7,939 bases of DNA from Actinomycetota bacterium (GTDB lineage Bacteria > Actinomycetota > Actinomycetes > Propionibacteriales > Propionibacteriaceae), in NCBI GenBank assembly GCA_016213595.1, contig JACRAA010000390.1:1-7939 (forward strand), in the 5' to 3' direction. The notes under the pieces were generated by a model. That model did no database searches. It was not told the DNA's origin and saw only the letters and a program-made list of their open reading frames with translations. The position numbers and the translations under genes were made by a program. Numbering within the stretch: position 1 is the stretch's first letter; each line of letters begins with the position of its first letter. Below are positions 1-5,736 of this stretch, one piece after another.

Positions 1-959
1 ATGGCCAGCTGCTGCTTCACCCACAGGGTGAAGGACTGGTGCACGCTCGACCCGGTCTGGGTCGTGGCGACCAGCGTGAAGCTGTACGAGCCTTCGCTGC
101 CGGCGGGCGGCGTGCCGACGAGCGACCCGGTGCCGTTGCCGTTGTCGACCAGGTGCAACCAGCCTGGCAGGGACTCGGCGGTGAGAGTCACGGGGCACGA
201 CGGTGCCGTGGTGATCGAGAACCTGCCCTCGGTTCCGACCAGGAACACCGTGGACGCCGCGGACGTGAACTTCACTGACGCGGTCGCGGTGGCCTCGGTC
301 ACCGTGAGTGTGAAGCTCTGGCTCGCATGGGCGGCGGTTCCTCCGACCGCGGTCGCGACGATCGTGAGGTGGTACGTGCCGGCGGTGCCGGAGGCGGGGC
401 GCCCGGCCAGGGTGGCCGTGCCGTTGCCGTTGTCGGTGAAGCTCACGCCGGACGGGAGCGCGCCGGTCTCGCTGATGGCCGTGCTGGTGGGATACCCGGG
501 CGTCGTCCTCACCGTGAAGGAGCCGGGTTCGCCCGTGGTGAAGGTGGTGTGGTCGGCGCTCGTGATGGTGGGCGACGTGTCCACGCACAGGGTGAAGGAC
601 TGGCTCACGCTCACACTGGTGTCGGTCGTGGCCACCAGCGTGACGGTGTGTGAGCCTTCGCTGCCTGCGGGCGGGGTGCCCTTCAGCGACGCTCTGCCGT
701 TCCCGTTGTCGACCAGCGTCAGCCAGCCGGGCAGGGACGTGGCGCTCAGGGTGACCGAGGTCGAGGCCGAGGTCTCGACGGAGAAGGAGCCGGCAGCTCC
801 CACCTGGAACCGGGTGGAGCTGCCGCTCGTGAATGTGAGAGGTGATGTCGCTCTCGCCGGCGGCGACAGCAGGACGAACTGACTCAGGATGAGGAGGAGC
901 GCGGCAAGCGCCGCTCCACTCACCAGACGGATGTGCTTCGGACGCAAAGATGTCGACAT
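1..959 (-). CDS. Secreted tandem Ig-like (He_PIG-type) domain protein, N-terminal part
   Basis: Reading the minus strand from ATG at 959 gives 319 codons open to the window edge; the C-terminus lies outside. Residues 1-38 form a signal peptide: basic n-region (RPKHIR), hydrophobic core at about 15-31, and a likely cleavage near PARA/TSP. Three Ig-like domains follow at about 41-126, 129-222 and 230 to the edge. Each opens with an (F/I)TS....F strand, has an LP-G-(W/V) turn and an (V/T)DNGNG motif followed by a G-(T/R)-P turn, and ends in a QSFTL(x)V strand. This is the pattern of putative-Ig/cadherin-like domains found in exported and cell-surface proteins. The protein is rich in Ser, Thr and Gly and has only two cysteines (C125, C255). 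An AGGGGG Shine-Dalgarno at 965-970 supports the 959 start; an in-frame ATG at 980 (adding MDFKGEV) is the alternative. The role is probably surface or extracellular binding; the ligand is unknown. Confidence 0.85.
   Translation of the reverse strand, partial: MSTSLRPKHIRLVSGAALAALLLILSQFVLLSPPARATSPLTFTSGSSTRFQVGAAGSFSVETSASTSVTLSATSLPGWLTLVDNGNGRASLKGTPPAGSEGSHTVTLVATTDTSVSVSQSFTLCVDTSPTITSADHTTFTTGEPGSFTVRTTPGYPTSTAISETGALPSGVSFTDNGNGTATLAGRPASGTAGTYHLTIVATAVGGTAAHASQSFTLTVTEATATASVKFTSAASTVFLVGTEGRFSITTAPSCPVTLTAESLPGWLHLVDNGNGTGSLVGTPPAGSEGSYSFTLVATTQTGSSVHQSFTLWVKQQLA
22..755 (-). repeat. Intragenic direct repeat, period 564 bp (two-domain unit)
   Basis: Positions 22-191 and 586-755 align without gaps at an offset of 564 bp, exactly 188 codons. 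They encode Ig-like domains 3 and 1 respectively. Runs such as CACAGGGTGAAGGACTGG and GAGCCTTCGCTGCC are identical, and the protein motifs SLPGWL, VDNGNG and GTPPAGSEGS recur at the same offset. The domain between them (residues 129-222) is clearly more divergent. The repeated unit is therefore probably a pair of domains rather than a single domain, consistent with growth of the array by recombination. Confidence 0.8.
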
Positions 960-1044
960 GACTTCCCCCTTGAAGTCCATGAAGTGCGGATCAGGCACGT
1001 GCTCACGTCCCGACTTCCCCCGTGAAGCCCTTGAAGTCGGATCA
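960..1044 (-). repeat. Duplicated leader element with hairpins upstream of the Ig-domain gene
   Basis: Two imperfect copies lie at 960-993 and 1012-1044, differing by about three substitutions and one indel. Each starts on the plus strand with GACTTCCCCC and ends with GGATCA. Each can fold: GACTTC/GAAGTC at 960-965/972-977 with a 6-nt loop, and CCGACTTC/GAAGTCGG at 1010-1017/1033-1040 with a 15-nt loop. The copy next to the gene carries the Shine-Dalgarno (AGGGGG) in the loop and stem, directly before ATG. The second copy keeps the GGGGGAAGTC but has no ATG after it. An 8-bp palindrome GCACGTGC (995-1002) sits between the copies. The element could be an operator pair, a translational control hairpin, or simply a leader duplicated together with the gene start. 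Confidence 0.6.
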
Positions 1045-1139
1045 CCTGCAAGTACCCACATCTCGCCGCGTCTACCTCGTGGGGTATACGGAGATCTCGG
1101 ACCCGGGGGACGCCTTCCGTCGCTCGGAGCGGGCCCTTC

Positions 1140-1145
1140 TACGCT
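1140..1145 (+). promoter_or_regulatory. Candidate -10 box (TACGCT) for leaderless macrodomain mRNA
   Basis: TACGCT matches the actinobacterial TAnnnT -10 consensus and ends 6 nt before the ATG at 1152, so transcription would begin at or next to the start codon. No Shine-Dalgarno is visible before this gene, which suits a leaderless transcript. No convincing -35 was found. Confidence 0.4.
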
Positions 1146-1151
1146 GGCCTG

Positions 1152-1661
1152 ATGCGAATGAGCGTCGTCGAAGGGGACATCACCGGCGTGAGGGTCGATG
1201 CGATCGTCAACGCTGCCAACTCGTCGCTCCTCGGAGGGGGCGGCGTCGACGGGGCGATCCATGCGGCGGGCGGGCCCGAGATCCTCGCCGCGTGCCGTCG
1301 CCTGCGACAGACCCAGCTGCCGTCTGGGCTGCCTGCCGGGCGCGCGGTGGCCACGACCGCCGGTGCGCTCCCCGCGACGTGGGTGATCCACACCGTCGGA
1401 CCGGTGTACTCGACCCGCGAGGACCGTCGACCGACCCTGCTCTCCGCGTACACCGAGAGCCTCCGCGTGGCCGACGAGGTGGGGGCGCGCAGCGTCGCCT
1501 TCCCCTTGATCTCGGCGGGAGCGTACGGCTGGCCGCTGCAGGACGCGGCCGATGCCGCGGTGGAGGCGGTCCGCGGCGCCACGACCCAGGTCGAGGACGT
1601 ACGGTTCGTCGCGTTCAACGCCCGTGCCGGGGCGGCGCTCGAGAAGGCGCTGGAGCGGTAG
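1152..1661 (+). CDS. Macrodomain protein, O-acetyl-ADP-ribose deacetylase type
   Basis: This 169-residue protein is a single macrodomain at the usual length for the stand-alone YmdB/MacroD class. Family features are all visible: GDIT at 8-11, the adenine/ribose-side segment DAIVNAANSSLLGGGGVDGA at 16-35, HTVGPVY at 80-86, and the phosphate loop ISAGAYGWP at 120-128. N23 and D33 occupy the positions of the catalytic Asn and Asp of this class. It probably acts in the cytoplasm, hydrolysing O-acetyl-ADP-ribose or removing ADP-ribose from proteins; which substrate it prefers cannot be read from sequence. It stands alone, divergent from the Ig-domain gene and convergent with the ABC ATPase gene, 21 nt away. 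No sirtuin, ADP-ribosyltransferase or toxin gene is adjacent, so a toxin-antitoxin role is not supported here. The start at 1152 fits the family N-terminus; ATG at 1158 is also possible. Confidence 0.93.
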   Translation: MRMSVVEGDITGVRVDAIVNAANSSLLGGGGVDGAIHAAGGPEILAACRRLRQTQLPSGLPAGRAVATTAGALPATWVIHTVGPVYSTREDRRPTLLSAYTESLRVADEVGARSVAFPLISAGAYGWPLQDAADAAVEAVRGATTQVEDVRFVAFNARAGAALEKALER

Positions 1662-1682
1662 GCGTGAGTCGGGCGGTGAGCG

Positions 1683-3293
1683 TCAGATGGCGCGGGCGGC
1701 CCGGGCAGCGACCTGCCTGTCGAGCTCCTCCTCCTGACGGAGAAGCTCCGACTCGTCCGCCTCCTGCTGGAGCGCGAGCTCGTCGGCGAGCGCCGTGCTC
1801 TCGTCGTCCTCCCAGACGCGCCGGGGACGCCTCTCCGCCTCTCGGGCCCACAGGGCGAGCTGGTCTGCGGTCGTCTCCTTGCTCAGGACGTTGCGCCAGA
1901 CGACGCCGTCCCGGACCACGCAGACCCGGTCGGACCAGTCGAGCGCGTCCTCGTAGTCCGTGGAGAGCAGGATCGCCGACTTCCCGGACTCCGTGAGCTC
2001 GGACAGCATCTTGTGCACGTCGTGGCGCGAGCTCATGTCGAGGCCGCGGGTGGGCTCGTTGAGGATCATGATGTCGCAGTCCTCGCTCATGAACCGGGCG
2101 AGCGCGATCTTCTGCTGGTCGCCGCCGGACAGCGCGTCGACCTTGCCGAGGATGCTCTTGGCCTTGACCTGGAACTTGCCGAGCACACCGATGATGTCCC
2201 GCAGTGCGGCGACCTCGTCCTCGAAGTCGACCCCTGCGCCCCAGCCGCCGGCCATGAGGCTGCGCGCGATGCTCTCGTCGGCGGGGACGCCGAGGTCGAT
2301 GTCGTCCTCGGAGAAGTACGTGATGCGAAGTGCGGCCGCATCCTCGGGTCGGGTGATCCGGCGGGGCTGGCCGAACACCTCGAGCCGGTCGAACGTGCCG
2401 GGACGGTCGCCGGTGATCGCGCCGACGATGTCGGGGATGCCTGAGTGCCGCGGCCCGACGAATGCGAGCACCTCGCCGCGGTGGAGCTCGAAGTCGACGC
2501 CCTTGACCGTCTCGCCGCGAAGGTTGGTCGCCCGCAGGACGACCTCCGACGTGTGCGTCGTACGGCGCCTGTCGCGGACGACGACCCGACCGAACCTGAC
2601 CTCGGCCAGATGCTCGGTCGTCGTCTCCGACGACTTCTGGATGTCGACGATGACGCCTTCCCGCAGGATGGCGACCCGGTTGCTGATGTCCTTCACCTCG
2701 GGCAGCCGGTGGGAGATGTACACGACGCTGCGGCCCTGGCGCGTCAGGCGGCTGGTGATGAAGTGGAGGTCCGTGATCTCGCGGACGTTGAACGTGGCCG
2801 CCACCTCGTCGACGAGGACGATCTGCGCGTCGTCCGCGAGCAGCCGGACGGCTTCGACCAGCCCGATCTCGGGGCGGAGCAGGTGGCCGACCCGAGCGTC
2901 GGGGGAGATGTGCACCCCTGCTTCGTTGAGCAGCCACTGCGCCTGCCGCCGGACGTGCTCGTGCGGCAGGCCGCTCTGGTAGGTGTTGCGGAAGATCGCC
3001 TGCGCGACGGTCAGCGAGGAGTCGATCTGGAAGTTCTGCTCGATGATGCCGATCCCCATGCGGCGCGCCTCACCGATGTCGGCCGGGAGGTACGGCTCGC
3101 CCTCGACCAGCATGGAGCCGGAGTCGGGACGGTACACGCCGGAGATGATGCTCATGAGGGTGGACTTCCCGGCGCCGTTGGCGCCGATGAGCCCGAGGAC
3201 CTCGCCGGGACGGATATCTAGGTCGATGCCGCGCAGCACCGGCATCCCCGCATGGGTCTTCGTCACTCCACGGACGGTCAGCAGGTCGGCCAT
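1683..3293 (-). CDS. Orphan RbsA/MglA-like tandem ABC ATPase with one degenerate ATP site
   Basis: The 536-residue protein has two ABC ATPase domains in the layout of monosaccharide importers (RbsA/MglA/XylG class). NBD1: Walker A GANGAGKST (37-45), Q-loop Q86, Walker B QIVLVDE with E163, and H-loop H195. Its signature region, normally LSxGQQQ, reads LLRPEIGLVEA (138-148), so the motif is lost; DEP has become DEV. NBD2: Walker A is replaced by GPRHSG (280-285), the signature LSGGDQQK is intact (388-395), and Walker B reads IMILNEPTRG (408-417) with N412 for the usual Asp. In a head-to-tail arrangement this leaves one good ATP site and one dead site. Residues about 482-536 form an acidic, Gln/Glu-rich, probably coiled tail. 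No permease or binding protein is encoded nearby. It could energise a distant sugar or nucleoside importer or have a non-transport role. The start is fixed by the strong ribosome binding site at 3296-3305. Confidence 0.88.
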   Translation of the reverse strand: MADLLTVRGVTKTHAGMPVLRGIDLDIRPGEVLGLIGANGAGKSTLMSIISGVYRPDSGSMLVEGEPYLPADIGEARRMGIGIIEQNFQIDSSLTVAQAIFRNTYQSGLPHEHVRRQAQWLLNEAGVHISPDARVGHLLRPEIGLVEAVRLLADDAQIVLVDEVAATFNVREITDLHFITSRLTRQGRSVVYISHRLPEVKDISNRVAILREGVIVDIQKSSETTTEHLAEVRFGRVVVRDRRRTTHTSEVVLRATNLRGETVKGVDFELHRGEVLAFVGPRHSGIPDIVGAITGDRPGTFDRLEVFGQPRRITRPEDAAALRITYFSEDDIDLGVPADESIARSLMAGGWGAGVDFEDEVAALRDIIGVLGKFQVKAKSILGKVDALSGGDQQKIALARFMSEDCDIMILNEPTRGLDMSSRHDVHKMLSELTESGKSAILLSTDYEDALDWSDRVCVVRDGVVWRNVLSKETTADQLALWAREAERRPRRVWEDDESTALADELALQQEADESELLRQEEELDRQVAARAARAI

Positions 3294-3295
3294 GC

Positions 3296-3305
3296 TCCCT
3301 CTCCT
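3296..3305 (-). promoter_or_regulatory. Strong ribosome binding site of the ABC ATPase gene
   Basis: On the minus strand AGGAGAGGGA lies just before the ATG at 3293. It decides the start: the open frame continues to 3449, but that extra stretch has low-complexity Pro/Ser/Arg composition, no family similarity, and no comparable site. The protein starting at 3293 begins MADLLTVRGVTK, as expected for the first beta strand of an ABC domain. Confidence 0.75.
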
Positions 3306-3458
3306 GGGCCGGCTCTCCGTCGCTCGGGACGTGGCGACACTCGATCCTTGCGGTCGGGGCGCGGTCGGTGAGCTGTACGAGCCACTTGGGGTGGTTGTCT
3401 CTCGGTCTAGGGGAGATGCTGTCAGCCAGGAGGTCGGGGGACCGGTCACATGGGGAGA

Positions 3459-3485
3459 CTCTCACTGGCTCGTGAGCCGGGAGAG
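3459..3485. promoter_or_regulatory. Imperfect dyad in the divergent ABC/DinB intergenic region
   Basis: CTCTC (3459-3463) pairs with GAGAG (3481-3485), and GGCTC (3467-3471) pairs with GAGCC (3474-3478), with small unpaired stretches between. It lies in the 230-bp gap between the divergent ABC ATPase and DinB-like genes, about 25 bp before the candidate -10 of the latter, where a repressor or activator site could sit. A perfect 8-bp palindrome GACCGGTC is nearby at 3440-3447. No known operator consensus is recognised, and dyads of this size arise by chance in GC-rich DNA. Confidence 0.25.
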
Positions 3486-3510
3486 GCCGTCCGCACAGGC
3501 GTTTCTGACG

Positions 3511-3516
3511 TACGCT
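3511..3516 (+). promoter_or_regulatory. Candidate -10 box (TACGCT) for leaderless DinB-like mRNA
   Basis: TACGCT, the same hexamer as before the macrodomain gene, ends 7 nt before the ATG at 3524. The gene has no Shine-Dalgarno, so a leaderless transcript starting at or near the ATG is plausible. A -35 is not evident. Confidence 0.4.
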
Positions 3517-3523
3517 GCCCGAC

Positions 3524-4048
3524 ATGTCTGAGCCGCTCGCACCGCCTCCCGAGGACCGGGACTGGACGTTCGTGACCACTGTCGGCTGTACGGAGTGCGG
3601 GTTCGTCCCGTTCGACCCGGCGCTCGCCGCCGACCGCCTCCGCGCGACCGTACCGAGGTGGCGTGCAGCGTTGTCGGGCGCGTCGGTGAGGGCACGGCCG
3701 GCGCCGCTGACGTGGTCCCCGCTCGAGTACGCCTGCCATGTCCGTGACGTCAACAAGACCATGGACGGGCGCCTCAGGCTGATGCTCGCCGAGGACGGTG
3801 CCCGGTTCGAGAACTGGGACCAGGACGCGACGGCGGTGGAGGACCGGTACTGGGAGCAGGACCCTTCGGTCGTCGGGGACGAGCTGGCGGCCGCCACCGA
3901 GAAGGCCGCGGCGACGCTCGACTCCGTGGCCGAGGATGCGTGGTCACGCCGCGGCTTCCGCAGCAACGGCTCCGAGTTCACCGTGGGCTCCCTCGCTGTC
4001 TACTTCGTCCACGACGTGGAGCACCACCTTCACGACGTCACTGCCTGA
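3524..4048 (+). CDS. DinB-like (DinB/YfiT fold) putative metal-dependent protein
   Basis: The 174-residue protein has the length and layout of the DinB/YfiT four-helix family, which includes thiol-dependent transferases and isomerases, many of them mycothiol-linked in Actinomycetota. The segment WSPLEYACHVRDV (64-76) carries H72, and the C-terminal helix FVHDVEHHLHDV (161-172) carries H163 and H167; these three histidines match the family's usual metal ligands. The N-terminus has an added CTEC pair (C22, C25) within a segment ending GFVPFDP, before the first long helix. A catalytic or thiol-transfer role is inferred; no substrate can be assigned. It is the first gene of a plus-strand cluster, 56 nt before the ParB-like gene, and diverges from the ABC ATPase gene. 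The start at 3524 is the only good ATG and follows a TACGCT box rather than a ribosome binding site. Confidence 0.82.
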   Translation: MSEPLAPPPEDRDWTFVTTVGCTECGFVPFDPALAADRLRATVPRWRAALSGASVRARPAPLTWSPLEYACHVRDVNKTMDGRLRLMLAEDGARFENWDQDATAVEDRYWEQDPSVVGDELAAATEKAAATLDSVAEDAWSRRGFRSNGSEFTVGSLAVYFVHDVEHHLHDVTA

Positions 4049-4087
4049 CCGAAGACGCCGCACGGTTCCAAGGGGCAGGATGCTTCC

Positions 4088-4121
4088 ATGAAGGAGACAA
4101 GGCCATGAAGGAGACGAGGCC
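4088..4121 (+). repeat. 17-bp tandem duplication of a start-codon region, with 6-codon leader frame
   Basis: Positions 4088-4104 and 4105-4121 are adjacent 17-bp copies (ATGAAGGAGACxAGGCC) differing at one base. The first copy opens a frame reading MKETRP and stopping at TGA (4106-4108), which overlaps the ATG of the second copy as ATGA. The second copy starts the ParB-like protein with the same six residues. The AAGGAG of the first copy (4091-4096) falls 8 nt before the second ATG and so serves as its Shine-Dalgarno. The first ATG has its own weaker purine tract, AGGGGCAGG, at 4071-4079. The mini-frame may be translated and couple to the gene, or be an inert by-product of the duplication. 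Confidence 0.75.
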
Positions 4122-4491
4122 TTCCTGGAAGCAGGAGCCGGACGCGCACGACTACCCGGCTGCTGCCGACTACCTGTCACTGATCGCCTCGCCGGAGCGC
4201 GTCGACTCGATGGTGGCCGCGCTGCAGGAGGCGCCGGTCGTCACGAGGAAGGCGAAGGACCTCCTGCGCGCGGCCCAGCTGCCGCTGCTCGGCGACGAGG
4301 ACGCCCACGTGGCGGCCGACCTCGCCAAGGTGCGCCAGGGGCAGGCCTTGTCGCCGGTTCTGGTGATCCGCGGAGACATGGTGAAGGGGATCCCTGCCCA
4401 GATCGCTGACGGCTACCACCGGGTCTGTGCGAGCTTCCAGGTCGACGAGAGCTGCGAGATACCCTGCCGCATCGTTGCGTGGGACGCCTGA
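4105..4491 (+). CDS. Small ParB/sulfiredoxin-fold-like protein, function unknown
   Basis: This 128-residue protein has an N-terminal region with aromatic and acidic residues (SWKQEPDAHDYPAAADY, 7-23), two probable helices (about 31-57), then ALSPVLVIRGD (81-91) and IADGYHRVCASF (100-111), ending near CRIVAWDA. The 'preferred value ... DGYHRv.A' pattern is that of the ParB N-terminal/sulfiredoxin fold, in which the DGxHR motif lies in the nucleotide-binding pocket. There is no helix-turn-helix or partner-binding domain, so it is not a chromosome-partitioning ParB; small proteins of this kind are usually annotated as hypothetical. Nucleotide binding is an inference. The start at 4105 is supported by AAGGAG at 4091-4096; the frame stays open upstream to 3940 but only over the DinB-like gene. 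The antiporter gene begins 4 nt after its stop, implying co-transcription and coupled translation. Confidence 0.75.
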   Translation: MKETRPSWKQEPDAHDYPAAADYLSLIASPERVDSMVAALQEAPVVTRKAKDLLRAAQLPLLGDEDAHVAADLAKVRQGQALSPVLVIRGDMVKGIPAQIADGYHRVCASFQVDESCEIPCRIVAWDA

Positions 4492-4495
4492 TCCT

Positions 4496-5704
4496 GTGAG
4501 CCTCCCCCTCCTCGCGCTGGTCGGCCTCGTCGCGCTCGCGGGGCCACTGCTCGCCGGGTTGCTGCGATGGCGGATGCCGGTGGTCATCGGGGAGCTCCTT
4601 GCAGGGATCCTCATCGGCGGCTCGGGACTCCGTCTGGTCGACGCCCAGGACCCCACGTTCACGTTCCTCGCGGAGGTGGGCTTCGCGGTGACCATGTTCG
4701 TCGCCGGCACCCACGTCCCGATCCGCGATGCCCGCCTCAGACCGGCCCTTCTCGCCGGCGCCCTGCGCGCGGTGGCAGTGGGCGTGCTCTCCGCGATGGC
4801 AGGCTTCGGCGTCGCCGCTCTCTTCGGAACGGGTCACGGCGCTGTGTACGCGGTGGTCATGGCATCGTCCTCCGCGGCCCTCGTGCTCCCCGCGGTCGAC
4901 CAGCTCGGGCTCGGCGGTGACCAGCTCCTGCCCACGCTGGCACAGGTCGCCGTCGCGGACACGGCCTGCATCGTCGCCCTGCCGCTCGCGATCGACTGGC
5001 ACCACGCCCCCCGCGCCGCCCTCGGGGCGGCCCTCGTCGCGCTGCTCGCCATCGCCATCGCGGTGGCGCTGCGCTGGGCGGACGAACGGGACCACTGGGA
5101 CCGCCTCCGCGAGCTCAGCAAGGACCACCGCCTCGCGCTCGAGCTCCGGATCAGCCTGGTCGTCCTCTTCGGGCTCGCTGCGGTCGCCGCCCTCACGCAC
5201 GTCTCGGTCCTGCTCGCCGGGTTCGCCCTCGGGCTCGCCGTCTCGTTCGCCGGTGAGCCGCACCGCCTGGCGAGACAGCTGTTCGCGGTCGCCGAGGGGT
5301 TCCTCGCGCCGCTCTTCTACGTGTGGCTCGGGGCGTCGTTGTCGATGGTCGCGCTGGTGCGGGACCCCCGCCTCGTCCTGCTGGGCCTCACCCTGGGCGT
5401 GGCTGCGGTCCTCACCCACCTCGCGCTCGCCCTGTCACGGCAGCACCCGCTCTGGTCGGTGTCGACGTCCGCACAGCTCGGCGTCCCCGTCGCGGCTGCG
5501 ACGATCGGTGCCAGTACGGGCCTGCTCGCCCCCGGAGAGCCGGCCGCACTCATCCTCGGGGCCTTCGTCACCATCGCCGCGCTCACGGCCGCCACGGCCG
5601 TCGCCTCCCGGCGCCCGGAGCTCCGCGCCCGTACGCAGCGCGAGCCGGTCCATGCCCGCCATGCGACGCTCGGACCCCGGCACGAGGCGGCGTCGCCCGA
5701 GTGA
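4496..5704 (+). CDS. Cation:proton antiporter, CPA2 type (KefB/NapA-like membrane domain)
   Basis: The 402-residue protein is almost wholly hydrophobic, with about 11-13 membrane helices (for example near 5-22, 57-71, 84-108, 115-135, 172-192, 216-252, 268-285, 292-312 and 349-370). Family motifs are visible: MPVVIGELLAGILIGGSGL at 27-45, EVGFAVTMFVAGTHV at 60-74 (the usual acidic residue after 'AG' is missing), SSSAALVLPAV at 124-134, VADTACIV at 153-160 with D155 at the ion-binding Asp position, and APLFYVWLGASL at 271-282. The protein probably exchanges Na+ or K+ for H+ across the membrane. It ends with a short basic tail and has no TrkA-N/RCK domain, unlike KefB or KefC. The chosen start is GTG at 4496, 4 nt after the stop of the ParB-like gene; it has no clear ribosome binding site, so translational coupling is likely. 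The frame extends to 4427, but only by overlapping the upstream gene. Confidence 0.88.
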   Translation: MSLPLLALVGLVALAGPLLAGLLRWRMPVVIGELLAGILIGGSGLRLVDAQDPTFTFLAEVGFAVTMFVAGTHVPIRDARLRPALLAGALRAVAVGVLSAMAGFGVAALFGTGHGAVYAVVMASSSAALVLPAVDQLGLGGDQLLPTLAQVAVADTACIVALPLAIDWHHAPRAALGAALVALLAIAIAVALRWADERDHWDRLRELSKDHRLALELRISLVVLFGLAAVAALTHVSVLLAGFALGLAVSFAGEPHRLARQLFAVAEGFLAPLFYVWLGASLSMVALVRDPRLVLLGLTLGVAAVLTHLALALSRQHPLWSVSTSAQLGVPVAAATIGASTGLLAPGEPAALILGAFVTIAALTAATAVASRRPELRARTQREPVHARHATLGPRHEAASPE

Positions 5705-5720
5705 CAACCGGCCGGAGGGC

Positions 5721-5736
5721 GTCGGCTAGAGCCGGC
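5721..5736. terminator. Possible bidirectional hairpin between convergent genes
   Basis: GTCGGC (5721-5726) and GCCGGC (5731-5736) can form a 6-bp stem with a TAGA loop, including one G-U pair. It lies where the antiporter and YgjV-GNAT genes converge and overlaps the last codons of the latter. No T-run follows on either strand, so intrinsic termination is only a possibility. Confidence 0.2.

Noticed and set aside
1..882. Long open frame on the plus strand (293 codons)
   Set aside because: It is antisense to the Ig-domain gene. The minus strand has a signal peptide, a Shine-Dalgarno and repeated Ig-like domains, while this frame has Val/Pro-rich content mirroring the repeats and no recognisable fold.
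995..1002. Palindrome GCACGTGC in the leader of the Ig-domain gene
   Set aside because: Eight-base palindromes are frequent at this GC content and no known regulator site is matched; noted only within the leader element.
1615..3221. Several long open frames overlapping the ABC ATPase gene on both strands (for example 1615-2937 minus, 1960-2982 plus, 2445-3221 plus)
   Set aside because: They are Arg/Pro/Ser-rich or Asp/Val-rich shadows, common in high-GC DNA; only the 1683-3293 frame has family motifs.
1152..3293. Macrodomain and ABC ATPase as an ADP-ribose toxin-antitoxin or defence module
   Set aside because: The genes converge rather than share a transcript, and no ADP-ribosyltransferase, sirtuin or toxin is present.
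3294..3449. N-terminal extension of the ABC ATPase to 3449
   Set aside because: Low-complexity sequence with no similarity to the family; a strong ribosome binding site at 3296-3305 sets the start at 3293.
3070..3981. Open frame on the minus strand across the ABC/DinB intergenic region
   Set aside because: It is antisense to the DinB-like gene and out of frame with the ABC gene; its composition is not protein-like.
4241..5419. 392-codon frame on the minus strand
   Set aside because: Extremely Glu/Arg/Gly-rich content antisense to the antiporter and ParB-like genes; no domain recognised.
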